A stretch of DNA of 64,000 nt from an uncultured Opitutia bacterium. GTDB lineage: Bacteria > Verrucomicrobiota > Verrucomicrobiia > Opitutales > Opitutaceae. A program made the translations under genes and the position numbers. The notes under the pieces are model-generated. The model searched no databases. It was not told the DNA's origin and saw only the letters and a list, made by a program, of their open reading frames with translations. The first letter of the stretch is position 1. Each line of letters opens with the position of its first letter. The stretch lies in NCBI GenBank assembly GCA_903896015.1, contig CAITWF010000016.1, positions 85,392 to 149,391 of the forward strand. Reading direction: 5' to 3'. This document shows, in pieces, positions 1 to 9,203 of the stretch.

Positions 1-2429
1 TTTAGTGTCTCGAAATCATCCGTCGCATGATACGGCCAGGAAACTTTGATGGCGTCCGCGACCGGCGCATCGTCTGGCGCAATCGGTTTCGCGGAAATCT
101 GCGCCGCTCCGGTTGCATCGCTTTTCGCTGCGGCGAGAATCTGCGCCGCCTGGGAGGGAAACCAGGCAATCTCCAGTGCGGTCCAGGACGGCGGATGAAC
201 CTTTCCGCGCCAGCCGCACGCGAGCAGCACCCCGCCGATTAGAACCCAACTCGCACTCGCGGCGCCACGGACGCCGCCAAATTTCGCCGGCGTCTGCAAT
301 GCCTCGGGCGCGGGGCTGAGCCGTTTCAACTTCGCGATCTCGGAATTGATTTCGGCGAGCGCGCGTTCGAGCCCGGCGGCATCGAGGCCTTTGCCCGCCG
401 CGACTGTTTCAACCTCGCAGCGCTTGGCACCGTCGCGCCACGTCCACGGCCGGGCCGCGGGTGCGACTCTCCGCACCGTGGTGGCCAGACCCAAACTCAC
501 GAAGAGCCGCGCACCGATCGCGAGCGCCACGGGGGCCAGCGCGGCGCCAAGCCATTTCGCGCCCGGAAAAACGAATTCGATCGCCAACGCGGCCCCGCCC
601 CAACCCACCGCCACCGCCGGCCACACGCCGAAAATCGCTGGGCCCGCGGCCAGCGCACGTCCGAGCCGCGCCCAGAACAAACCCGCGGCGATCGGGCCGC
701 CGCGCTCTTGCAGCAGTTTCAACTGCTGTACTTCCCAGTCGAGATGGGTGATGAAGCCGCGCTGCGCCGCTTCCGACTCGGCCCACGCGAGCACGATGAG
801 TTCGACGCGCGAAGGCTTCGCCACCTTGAACATCTTGTCGATCGCCGGCGGGATCGCGCACGCGAAGTCGCGCTGCAGTCGCTGACGCGCCGCGAGCAAC
901 GCGGCCTCGGGTGCGAGCGCGAGCCGGAAAATTTGTTCGCTCGCGCCGTCGTCGGGCCCCTTGAGCCAGCCCTGCCGGCGGATGATGGCCTCGGCATCGG
1001 CGGCACTGCGGGCAATTTGCCCGATCGACCGGCTCGCCGCGAAATCGTGGCGATCGAGTTCGGCCGTGATCGTGCGGTGCACGAGTGCGCGCGCGAAGGC
1101 GAAGCGCTCAGCGTCATCCGGCTTTTCGGCGACGATCGCCCCGAGGCTCTCGCCGTCGAGCCGACGACCGCGCCAGATCAAATTTCCCGCCGCGAGTTGA
1201 ACGAGGGCAACTGTCGTTACAATCTCGCGTGCGACCGTCGGTGCCAGCGCCGCCAGCGGCTCGCATGCGATGAGCTTGCGGGTTTCGGCAAGTTGCGGCG
1301 CGAGATTTTTCTGTTCGGGCGATTTACTAATGAAATTCGCCAGCGTGCCCGGCACGCCCGCGTCGAAAATCTGCGTGACCGCCTCGGACCATCGCTCGGC
1401 CGTCTGCAACTCCTTCGCGGCGTCGGGCACCGACCAGAGTCGGCCGCGCCAACGGAATTTTTTCTCCACGCGCAGCGTGGTGTAATGCTCCTTCACCGGC
1501 AGCTGCTTCGTCCACCGATCCACGGCGTCACCATTCCAGCGCACCTCCGGGTCACTGGCCAGCAGGCCGCGCAACAGCAACTGCAACCGCGGATCGAGTT
1601 TGAGCATGGTCTCGACGGCACCCGCGCGCATCCCCTTTGCGGACGGTTCCAACAACAAAGCTTCCATGCGGGACTCGGCGGGGAGCGATCGGTCCGCGCC
1701 GGGCACATCGTCGATCACGTGGTGGCCGAGCAAGAACTCCTGCACGACGCGGCCCAACCCCCACCAATCCCAGGCGCACAGCCGCCGGCCGGGTTCATGG
1801 CGTTCAAGCGCAGCCGCCTCCGGCGGCGCATAGCGCGGATCAACCGCCATCGGGATGGGTTGGCTGGCGTCAAAAAACGTCACGGCCTCGAGCCCGCCGA
1901 GCGTGCAATGCAGCCCGCCGTTTTCTTCCCGCACAAACACCGCACCCGGCTTCAAACCGAGATGCACCAACCCCGTTGCATGCAACACCCCGAGCGCCTC
2001 GGCGATTTGACGCACGACGGTTTCGACGGTGGCGAGGTCCACGGCGCTCCGCTCGCGACGCCAGACATCCAGCGGCACGCCGCGGATGGCATCGGATATT
2101 TCCACGCGTTGGCCGCCGACGAAGTGCCGATCGCGCACGCGTTGCAAGTGCACCAGTTCGACCGTGCCGAGACGCGAGAGCGCGGCGGAGCGCGGATCGT
2201 TTTCCACGCCGGGCGCAACGCGCAGCACGACTTCCTGCGCCGTATCGGTGCGATGGGCCCGCCAGAGCTGCGCGCCACCCTCGCCCGGCAAAGGCTCGAT
2301 CACGTGGTAAACGTCACGCCAAAGGGTGTCGGTCGCCGGCAACGGCTCCGCCCCCGTCTGGTTTGGCATGGACGATCCTGTGGCGGCGCGCGAGGCGGTG
2401 CGCGCAGTGCTGGCCGAAGCGGCGGACAT
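1..2429 (-). CDS. Pseudokinase-like membrane protein (3' end outside window)
   Basis: At least 809 codons, open at the left window edge. The ATG at 2429 has a strong ribosome binding site (GAGAGGGG, 2436-2443, 6-nt spacer). Residues about 35-300 follow the Ser/Thr protein kinase layout: a beta-3 strand VVLRVAP near residue 67, a catalytic-loop equivalent HLGLKPGAVFV near residue 155, and an APE-like RYAPPEA near residue 198. The beta-3 lysine is Arg, the HRD aspartate is Gly, and DFG reads GGL, so all three catalytic positions are lost. Hydrophobic segments lie at about residues 580-650 (probably two or more helices) and 721-743. By family knowledge it should not phosphorylate and may act as a scaffold or sensor, which is inference. 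It was read directly from the reverse strand; no stop occurs in frame. Confidence 0.8.
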   Translation of the reverse strand, partial: MSAASASTARTASRAATGSSMPNQTGAEPLPATDTLWRDVYHVIEPLPGEGGAQLWRAHRTDTAQEVVLRVAPGVENDPRSAALSRLGTVELVHLQRVRDRHFVGGQRVEISDAIRGVPLDVWRRERSAVDLATVETVVRQIAEALGVLHATGLVHLGLKPGAVFVREENGGLHCTLGGLEAVTFFDASQPIPMAVDPRYAPPEAAALERHEPGRRLCAWDWWGLGRVVQEFLLGHHVIDDVPGADRSLPAESRMEALLLEPSAKGMRAGAVETMLKLDPRLQLLLRGLLASDPEVRWNGDAVDRWTKQLPVKEHYTTLRVEKKFRWRGRLWSVPDAAKELQTAERWSEAVTQIFDAGVPGTLANFISKSPEQKNLAPQLAETRKLIACEPLAALAPTVAREIVTTVALVQLAAGNLIWRGRRLDGESLGAIVAEKPDDAERFAFARALVHRTITAELDRHDFAASRSIGQIARSAADAEAIIRRQGWLKGPDDGASEQIFRLALAPEAALLAARQRLQRDFACAIPPAIDKMFKVAKPSRVELIVLAWAESEAAQRGFITHLDWEVQQLKLLQERGGPIAAGLFWARLGRALAAGPAIFGVWPAVAVGWGGAALAIEFVFPGAKWLGAALAPVALAIGARLFVSLGLATTVRRVAPAARPWTWRDGAKRCEVETVAAGKGLDAAGLERALAEINSEIAKLKRLSPAPEALQTPAKFGGVRGAASASWVLIGGVLLACGWRGKVHPPSWTALEIAWFPSQAAQILAAAKSDATGAAQISAKPIAPDDAPVADAIKVSWPYHATDDFETL

Positions 2430-2487
2430 AGTTGTCCCCTCTCAGCGGCACAAATCGCCGCTTCTTGAGGGCCGCCCGCGACGGAGT

Positions 2488-3477
2488 TTAGGCTGCAGAC
2501 TTCGCCGCGGCCCGACGCTTCTTCCAGTCCCAATACCACGCCACCCAGATGCAGATTTCGTAGAGCAGGTAGAGCGGCACCGCCATGGCGATCTGGGTGA
2601 TCACCTCGGGCGTCGTCAGCACCGCGCCAAGAATGAACGACAGCACGCACACGTGCCGGCGGTATTTTGCCAAATCCTTGTGCGAGAGAATGCCGAGCTT
2701 CACCAGAAACAGCACCACGATCGGAAATTGAAATCCAAGGCCCATGCCGAACACGAAGTGCGTGACGAAGCTGATGTAGTCCTCCGCCCGCCAGTCGTAG
2801 CCTTCGAAGCCGAGGAGGTCGGAATACTCGACCGCTGCGCGCAACGCCACCGGCAGCAGGAAAAAATAGGTCAGGAGCACGCCGGTGAAAAACAGCGTCA
2901 CGCTCCACCCTACCCAGGGAAACAGCAGGTTCCGCTCGCGCAGGTTAAGCGCCGGCATGATAAAGCCGCCGAGAAAATAGATCCAAAACGGCGCCGACGC
3001 CGCCAGCGCGCCGTAGAGCGCAACGTGAAACGCGATGAAGAATCCCTCGGCCGGCCCGAAATTGTGCAGCCGCACTTTCAGGGAATTCGCCGGCTCCGTC
3101 GACGGCGGGAGCAGTTTCAGCGTCGCCACCTGCTCGGTTCCAATCGTGGCCGTGCCGATTTGAAACACCGCCTGCGGCGCCGCGCCCGGCGGCAGCCCGG
3201 CAAACTGATCCCGTGAGACCACGTAGGGCCCGAACTGCGTCGATCCGATCTGAAACGAGACTGTCGGCTTCGGCTTTTCGAACATGTCGATGTGCTTCAG
3301 CGGATATTCGAGCAGCGCGACAATCTTGTCCGCCATCAGCAGGCACGCGATCAGCGCAATCCCAATCGCGATCGCGGAGCGGATGATCGCCTGCCGCAGA
3401 TCGTTGAGGTGGCCCCAAAACGATTTGCGTGCGCCGGGCTCTTCGTCGGGCGTGAGTTCAATGACAGGATCGGACAT
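2488..3477 (-). CDS. tatC: Sec-independent protein translocase subunit TatC
   Basis: Multi-spanning receptor subunit of the twin-arginine translocase, which moves folded proteins across the inner membrane. The 329-residue product opens with a short acidic cytoplasmic tail and the TatC signature SFWGHLNDLRQAIIRS at about residues 19-34, followed by six hydrophobic segments. The conserved loop before TM2 (GPAEGFFIAF) and the RER cytoplasmic loop after it are present. It is about 70-80 residues longer than E. coli TatC. The extra length lies in the first periplasmic loop, about residues 60-140, between TM1 and TM2. Neither tatA nor tatB is adjacent. It sits 58 bp downstream of the kinase-like gene on the same strand, with fcl upstream of it. 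Confidence 0.95.
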   Translation of the reverse strand: MSDPVIELTPDEEPGARKSFWGHLNDLRQAIIRSAIAIGIALIACLLMADKIVALLEYPLKHIDMFEKPKPTVSFQIGSTQFGPYVVSRDQFAGLPPGAAPQAVFQIGTATIGTEQVATLKLLPPSTEPANSLKVRLHNFGPAEGFFIAFHVALYGALAASAPFWIYFLGGFIMPALNLRERNLLFPWVGWSVTLFFTGVLLTYFFLLPVALRAAVEYSDLLGFEGYDWRAEDYISFVTHFVFGMGLGFQFPIVVLFLVKLGILSHKDLAKYRRHVCVLSFILGAVLTTPEVITQIAMAVPLYLLYEICIWVAWYWDWKKRRAAAKSAA

Positions 3478-3551
3478 GACAGGGATGAAGCGAATAGGCG
3501 GTCAGACCGCGTTCGCCAACTGGTTTCGCAAAAAAACCTGCGCGGCCCGGC

Positions 3552-4487
3552 TCATCCGCGCAGTTTGCCCGCGGCTTTTTCCGCGCGATAGCTCGTGCAG
3601 GTTTTCTCGACGCCCTCGCGCAGCGCAATCTTCGCGCTCCAGCCAAGCGCCGTCAGCCGTGACACATCCATGAGTTTTCGCGGCGTGCCGTCGGGTTTCG
3701 TCGCATCCCACACAATCCGACCGCGGTAACCGACGACTGCGGCGACCAACTCGGTCAGCTCGCGAATCGATACGTCTGTGCCGAGGCCGACGTTGATCAA
3801 ATCGGGCGGGTTCTCGAGGCGAAGGAGAAACGCACACGCGTCAGCCAAATCGTCGACGTGGAGAAACTCGCGGCGCGGCGAGCCCGTGCCCCACGCGGCC
3901 ACTTCGGGCAGGTCTTTCTCGCGCGCCTCGTCGAAGCGCCGGATAAGCGCCGGCAGCACGTGCGAATTCTGCGGGTGGTAGTTGTCGCCCGGACCGTAAA
4001 GATTCGTCGGCATCGCGGAGTGGAAGCACACCCCATATTGTTTCCGGTAAAACTGCGCGAGCTTGAGCCCGGTGATCTTCGCGATGGCGTAGGCCTCGTT
4101 CGTCGGCTCCAGCGGACCTGTCAGCAGGCAGTCTTCCGGCATCGGCTGCGGCGCGTGCTTCGGATAAATGCACGAGCTGCCAAGGAAGAGTAGTCGCTTT
4201 ACGCCGGCCAGGTGCGCGCCGTGAATCGTATTTGCCGCGATCGCGAGGTTGTCGAAAAGAAATTCAGCCGGGTAGGTGTTGTTCGCGTAAATGCCACCCA
4301 CCTTCGCCGCCGCGATGATGGCGACGTCAGGCTTCTCCTCTGCGTAGAAGTTTTCCACCGCCGCCTGATTCGCCAGATCGAGTTCACGGTGCGTGCGCAG
4401 CACGAGCAACACACCCGGCTCCGCCTCAAAGCGGCGCACGAGCGCGCCGCCGACCATTCCTTGATGACCCGCAATGAATAATTTCAT
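3552..4487 (-). CDS. fcl: GDP-L-fucose synthase (GDP-4-keto-6-deoxymannose epimerase/reductase)
   Basis: Converts GDP-4-keto-6-deoxy-D-mannose to GDP-L-fucose with NADPH, the second step after Gmd. It is a short-chain dehydrogenase-fold cytoplasmic enzyme of 311 residues, the usual length. Visible motifs are the nucleotide-binding [10 protein letters not shown] at the N-terminus, the serine strand LGSSCIYP and the YAIAK catalytic Tyr/Lys pair. The ATG at 4487 was chosen because [10 protein letters not shown] matches the family start; an ATG eight codons upstream adds residues unlike the family. It lies downstream of gmd on the same strand, separated by about 120 bp. The pair supplies activated fucose, probably for surface polysaccharide or O-antigen. 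Confidence 0.95.
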   Translation of the reverse strand: MKLFIAGHQGMVGGALVRRFEAEPGVLLVLRTHRELDLANQAAVENFYAEEKPDVAIIAAAKVGGIYANNTYPAEFLFDNLAIAANTIHGAHLAGVKRLLFLGSSCIYPKHAPQPMPEDCLLTGPLEPTNEAYAIAKITGLKLAQFYRKQYGVCFHSAMPTNLYGPGDNYHPQNSHVLPALIRRFDEAREKDLPEVAAWGTGSPRREFLHVDDLADACAFLLRLENPPDLINVGLGTDVSIRELTELVAAVVGYRGRIVWDATKPDGTPRKLMDVSRLTALGWSAKIALREGVEKTCTSYRAEKAAGKLRG

Positions 4488-4608
4488 TTTTGAGGAACCA
4501 CTAATGTACACTAATAGAGGGAAATGAGAGAAATCCGATCAACGCCGGATTGAATTTCTGACATTCCCGAGGCTGAGTGAAAATCAGTGGTTCAAGATTT
4601 GGAGCACT

Positions 4609-5643
4609 TCACACAAACGGCGCGCGCGACGGCGCGGGAAGCTTCGCGATCTGCGCCTCGCGCTTGGCGAGTTCGAGATCGGCCTCGGTCATGATTTTCA
4701 CGAGTTCCTTGAACTTCACCTTCGGCTCCCAGCCGAGCTGGCGTTTCGCCTTTGCCGGATCACCGATGAGCAACTCGACCTCAGCTGGGCGCTCGTAACG
4801 CGCGTCATATTTCACGTATTTCTCCCAATCGAGATCGAGCAGCGTGAACGTCTCCTGAATAAATTCCTTCACGCTGTGCGTCTCGTTAGTCGCGACCACG
4901 TAGTCGTCGGGTTTGTCCTGCTGGAGCATCACCCACATCATCTCGACGTATTCCTTCGCGTAGCCCCAGTCGCGGCGCGCGTCGAGGTTGCCCATGTAGA
5001 GCGAGTCTTGGAGGCCGAGTTTGATGCGCGTGGCCGCACGCGTGATCTTGCGCGTGACGAACGTCTCGCCGCGGCGCGGGCTCTCGTGGTTAAACAGGAT
5101 GCCGTTCGATGCATGGAGATTGTAGCTCTCACGGTAGTTCACCGTGAGCCAGTAGGCATACATCTTCGCGCAGCCGTAGGGCGAGCGCGGCCAGAACGGC
5201 GTCTTCTCCGTCTGCGGCACTTCCTGCACCTTGCCGAACATCTCCGACGACGACGCCTGATAATACCGGCACTTCTTCCCCAGCCCCGCCTCGCGGATCG
5301 CCTCAAGGATGCGGACCGAACCAAGCCCGACGACATCGCCGGTGTATTCCGGAATATCGAAGGACACACGCACGTGTGATTGCGCACCGAGGTTGTAGAT
5401 TTCCTCCGGTTGGAGCTCGTAAAGCAACTTCACCATCTGCACCGAGTCGGCGAGGTCGCCGTAGTGCAGATGCAAGCGCACGCCATTAACGTGCGGATCA
5501 CGGTAGAGGTGATCGATCCGGCTCGTGTTAAACGTCGAGGCTCGACGGATGACGCCGTGCACCTCGTAGCCTTTTTCGAGCAGGAGTTCCGCCAGATACG
5601 ATCCGTCCTGACCCGTGATGCCGGTGATGAGCGCTTTCTTCAT
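4609..5643 (-). CDS. gmd: GDP-mannose 4,6-dehydratase
   Basis: Cytoplasmic NADP-dependent SDR-family dehydratase making GDP-4-keto-6-deoxy-D-mannose from GDP-D-mannose, the first step to GDP-L-fucose. The 344-residue length is typical. It begins [19 protein letters not shown], the hallmark Gmd start with its Gly-rich loop. It also carries the [15 protein letters not shown] segment, the [10 protein letters not shown] strand with catalytic Ser/Glu, and SPYGCAK with the Tyr/Lys pair. [16 protein letters not shown] is the typical Gmd substrate-binding stretch. It is followed by fcl, so the two-step pathway is complete here. Confidence 0.97.
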   Translation of the reverse strand: MKKALITGITGQDGSYLAELLLEKGYEVHGVIRRASTFNTSRIDHLYRDPHVNGVRLHLHYGDLADSVQMVKLLYELQPEEIYNLGAQSHVRVSFDIPEYTGDVVGLGSVRILEAIREAGLGKKCRYYQASSSEMFGKVQEVPQTEKTPFWPRSPYGCAKMYAYWLTVNYRESYNLHASNGILFNHESPRRGETFVTRKITRAATRIKLGLQDSLYMGNLDARRDWGYAKEYVEMMWVMLQQDKPDDYVVATNETHSVKEFIQETFTLLDLDWEKYVKYDARYERPAEVELLIGDPAKAKRQLGWEPKVKFKELVKIMTEADLELAKREAQIAKLPAPSRAPFV

Positions 5644-5753
5644 GTATGCGGAAAAACGTAGGGGCCGGTCCCTACGGCGGGCAAGCTCGCCGATGGAAAT
5701 CTTCGGCCGGGCTTGGAGAAATTCGACCGGGCTGCGCTGCGGTGGCGATCCGA

Positions 5754-6323
5754 TCAGACGGACCGAAATCGCGTCGCCGTCGCCACCAGCGACACCATCA
5801 ACGCCCGCACGGACATATCGGCGCGCGCATCGAGGAGCTTTCCGTCGGCATCAAACGCCTTGCCCGCCTGCGGCAGCGCGCACTGTCCCGGCACGACGTG
5901 ACACCCCAGCTTCAACAGGAGTTGCTGTGCCTGCACGAGCGAGCGCACGCCACCGAAGCCACCCGGCGACGCCGAGATCACGGCCGCGACCTTGCCGGAA
6001 AACGGATCGACGTCATCACGGGTGCACCAATCGATCGTGTTTTTCAGCAGCGGCGTGATCATCGAGTTGTATTCCGGCGACGCGATCAGCAGGGCGTCAT
6101 GCTCCTTAATCACCGCGATCAGTTTCTTCGCGTTCTCAGGCAACCCGACCGCGTCCTCAAGATCGCCGTCGTAGAGCGGGAGCACGTAGTTGCTCAAATT
6201 GATTAACGTGACTTCCCCACCCGCTTCGCGCGCGCCGGCAACGGCAACGGCGAGAAATTTTCGGTTGAGCGATTCGCGGCGCGCACTGCCGGAAAATGCA
6301 AGGATGCGGGGCGAAAAGGTCAT
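5754..6323 (-). CDS. NADPH-dependent FMN reductase family protein
   Basis: Flavodoxin-like quinone/FMN reductase of 189 residues (ArsH/ChrR/YieF superfamily), probably a cytosolic flavoenzyme using NAD(P)H. The N-terminal strand and phosphate loop read [17 protein letters not shown], typical for FMN phosphate binding. [18 protein letters not shown], about residues 81-98, is the characteristic flavin-contact loop. It lies 13 bp downstream of valS on the same strand and may be cotranscribed with it. The physiological substrate cannot be told from sequence; oxidative-stress quinone reduction is the commonest role in this family. Confidence 0.88.
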   Translation of the reverse strand: MTFSPRILAFSGSARRESLNRKFLAVAVAGAREAGGEVTLINLSNYVLPLYDGDLEDAVGLPENAKKLIAVIKEHDALLIASPEYNSMITPLLKNTIDWCTRDDVDPFSGKVAAVISASPGGFGGVRSLVQAQQLLLKLGCHVVPGQCALPQAGKAFDADGKLLDARADMSVRALMVSLVATATRFRSV

Positions 6324-6336
6324 GCCCCCACAGAAC

Positions 6337-9069
6337 TCACCCGAGCGATTTCAGCAAGCGCTCCAACTCCGCCCGTTTCGCCTTTTGATCGGCGAGTTGC
6401 TTGCGCGCGCCTTCGAGCACGGCCGGGGGCGCTTTGCTCACGAACGCTTCGTTCGAGAGCCGCGCCTCAGTGCCCGCGATGTGCTTCGCGATTTGATCGA
6501 GTTCCTTGGTCAGCCGGATTTTTTCCGCGCCCACATCGACCGTGCTCGCCAAATCGAGATAGATCGTGCCGAGCGCGGCGACGATCGCGGGAGCACCGTC
6601 GACTTTTTCGCGACGATCAATGCTCGCAGCGCCGCACAGGCGCGAGAGTTTCGCGAGATTGTCCGCGACTGTCTTCCACTCGGTGTCGCCTGTGGTCACC
6701 ATGAGTTTCACGTCGCGACGACTGGCGAGATTGTGTTCGGCCTTCAACGCGCGCGTTTTCGCGACAAAATCCTTGAGCCGATCGACCGAAGCCGCGGCGG
6801 CGTGATCAAGCGTGAGGCCGCGGGCAATGCCGGCGTGAGCGACTTGCGAGGCGTTTTCAAGGTGTGCCTCCTCGATGAATTCCCCTTCGGGTCCGTAGCC
6901 GAGCTGGTGCCAGAGTTCCTCGGTGATGAACGGGATAAACGGATGCAGCAACAGCAGCGTCTGCCGCAACACGAGATCCTGGATCGCGAGACAGTTGGCC
7001 TTGGTCTCCGCGTTTTGGAGTTTCGCCTTCGAGACCTCGACATACCAGTCGCAGAAGTCATTCCAGAAAAATCCGTAGAGCGCCTGCACCGCCCCGCTGA
7101 ATTCGAACTCACGAAAGCAACGATCGACTTCGCGCGTCGTCCCGAGCAGGCGATCGAGGATCGCGTGATCATCGGCATCAAACTGCGCGGGCACCAGACG
7201 CGCCACGATCGCGGAGAGCGACGAGTTGTCGCCAGCCTCGCCGCTCATCTGGCGGAAGCGGCACGCGTTCCAGAGCTTGTTGCAGAAGTTCTTTCCGCTC
7301 TCGATGCGATCTTCCTGGAAGCGGATGTCCTGGCCCTGCGGTGCGATCGAGATGATGCCGAAGCGGAGGCCGTCGGCGCCGTAGGTGTCGATGAGATCGA
7401 GTGGATCGGGCGAGTTGCCGAGGGACTTCGACATCTTGCGGCCCTGCTGATCGCGGATGATGCCGGTGAAATAAACGTGCTTGAACGGAATCCGCCGCTC
7501 AATCGGTTCGCCGGGCCGCATGAATTCGAGGCCCGCCATGATCATGCGCGCGACCCAGAAGAAAATGATGTCCGGACCCGTGACGAGCGTCGTGGTCGGA
7601 TAAAAATAATCGAGGCCCTGCGCCTTCATCTTGCCAGCGTCGGGCCAGCCCATCGTCGCAAATGGCCAGAGCCACGACGACGCCCACGTGTCGAGCACAT
7701 CGTCTTCCTGCACCCAGTTCTCCTTGTCGGCCGGGCCTTCGAGCGAGACATGCACCTTCGTCGTGTCGGCGATATCGGCCTCGGTGAGTTTCTCCTTATC
7801 GAGGCCCTTCCGATACCACACGGGAATGCGATGGCCCCACCAAAGCTGACGGCTGATGCACCAGTCTTGAATGTTTTCGAGCCAGTGGAGGTAAACTTTG
7901 CTCCAGCGCTCGGGGTGAAACTTGATGTGGCCGTCGCGCACCGCGGCCTTGGCTTCCTCGACGCGTGGATATTTCAGCCACCACTGCCACGTGAGCCGCG
8001 GCTCGATCGGAACGTCGGCGCGTTCGGAGTAGCCGACGTTGTTCGCATAGGCTTCCTCGGCGAGCAACGCGCCGGAAGCCTTCAACAACTCCGCCGCCTT
8101 CTTGCGTCCCGCGAAACGATCGAGGCCTGCGAGTTCAGGGCCGGCGAGCGCGTTGAGTTTTCCGTCAGCCTCAAGCACGTCGATGACGGGGAGCTTGTGA
8201 CGCAGGCCGATCTCAAAGTCGGTTTTGTCGTGCGCGGGCGTGATCTTGAGCGCGCCGGAGCCGAACTCCTTGTCGACGGCCGTGTCGGCAATGATCGGGA
8301 TTTCTGCGGCCGGCCCGAGAACGCGGCGAACTTTTTTCCCCACCCACCCTGCGTAGCGCGGATCGTCGGGATGCACCGCGATCGCAACGTCTCCCGGGAT
8401 CGTTTCGGGGCGCGTCGTCTTGACCTCAATATATTGTCCCGGCGCATCCGTGCGCTCATAGCGCACGCGATAGATCGTGCCGTTGACTGGCTTCATGATC
8501 ACTTCCTCGTCGGAAAGCGCGGTCATCGAGACCGGACACCAGTTCACCATCCGTTTGCCGCGGTAGATGTGGCCCTTCTTGAAAAGATCGACGAACACCC
8601 CGAGCACCGCCTGCGAGTAGTGCGGGTCCATCGTGAACTGCGTGCGATCCCAGTCGCACGACGCACCGAGGCGACGGAGCTGTTCGAGGATGATGCCGCC
8701 CTTTTCGGTGCGCCACTCCCAGACTTTTTCCAGGAATTTTTCGCGGCCGAAGTCGTGACGCGTCTTCTTCTGCTTGCGCAGCTCGCGCTCGACCACGGTC
8801 TGCGTAGCGATGCCGGCGTGATCGGTGCCGGGAATCCAGAGCGCCGATTTGCCCTCAAGCCGCGCGCGCCGAATCAGGATGTCTTGGATCGAGTTGTTCA
8901 GCACGTGCCCCATCGTGAGGACTCCCGTCACATTCGGCGGCGGGATGGCGATCGTGTAGGGCTCCTTCTCGGGCGTGACTTTGCCCGCGAAGGCCTGAGC
9001 GGCTTGCCAGGCGGCATACCACTTTTTTTCGACTTCGCGCGGTTCGTAGCTCTTGGTGATCTCGGCCAT
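6337..9069 (-). CDS. valS: Valyl-tRNA synthetase
   Basis: Class I aminoacyl-tRNA synthetase charging tRNA-Val, 910 residues. The HIGH-type signature is TMGHVL at residues 52-57, after the ValRS-typical PPPNVTG. The KMSKS signature (RKMSKSLGNSPDPLD) lies near residue 543. An editing (CP1) domain separates them, and the ending is a coiled-coil arm with alternating Lys/Glu/Arg/Ala. The ATG at 9069 gives MAEITKSYEPREVEKKWY, matching the family start; an upstream in-frame ATG at 9150 adds 27 residues unlike ValRS. It is divergent from glnD, with 134 bp between the starts. Confidence 0.97.
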   Translation of the reverse strand: MAEITKSYEPREVEKKWYAAWQAAQAFAGKVTPEKEPYTIAIPPPNVTGVLTMGHVLNNSIQDILIRRARLEGKSALWIPGTDHAGIATQTVVERELRKQKKTRHDFGREKFLEKVWEWRTEKGGIILEQLRRLGASCDWDRTQFTMDPHYSQAVLGVFVDLFKKGHIYRGKRMVNWCPVSMTALSDEEVIMKPVNGTIYRVRYERTDAPGQYIEVKTTRPETIPGDVAIAVHPDDPRYAGWVGKKVRRVLGPAAEIPIIADTAVDKEFGSGALKITPAHDKTDFEIGLRHKLPVIDVLEADGKLNALAGPELAGLDRFAGRKKAAELLKASGALLAEEAYANNVGYSERADVPIEPRLTWQWWLKYPRVEEAKAAVRDGHIKFHPERWSKVYLHWLENIQDWCISRQLWWGHRIPVWYRKGLDKEKLTEADIADTTKVHVSLEGPADKENWVQEDDVLDTWASSWLWPFATMGWPDAGKMKAQGLDYFYPTTTLVTGPDIIFFWVARMIMAGLEFMRPGEPIERRIPFKHVYFTGIIRDQQGRKMSKSLGNSPDPLDLIDTYGADGLRFGIISIAPQGQDIRFQEDRIESGKNFCNKLWNACRFRQMSGEAGDNSSLSAIVARLVPAQFDADDHAILDRLLGTTREVDRCFREFEFSGAVQALYGFFWNDFCDWYVEVSKAKLQNAETKANCLAIQDLVLRQTLLLLHPFIPFITEELWHQLGYGPEGEFIEEAHLENASQVAHAGIARGLTLDHAAAASVDRLKDFVAKTRALKAEHNLASRRDVKLMVTTGDTEWKTVADNLAKLSRLCGAASIDRREKVDGAPAIVAALGTIYLDLASTVDVGAEKIRLTKELDQIAKHIAGTEARLSNEAFVSKAPPAVLEGARKQLADQKAKRAELERLLKSLG

Positions 9070-9203
9070 CGGTCGGTGCTGGTTTGGAACCCGGAAGAAA
9101 ACTGGCCGCGCACGCGCGACGCAAGCGGGGAAACGCGTTCGTTCTGTCATGTCAAAATCCCGCTCGCGCGGACCGCGGGATTGCGTTCTCTTGGCCGATT
9201 CTC

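Noticed and set aside
708..2468. Long open frame on the plus strand, 586 codons
   Set aside because: It is antisense to the kinase-like gene, His/Arg-rich with no domain; the reverse strand gives a coherent protein with kinase-fold motifs.
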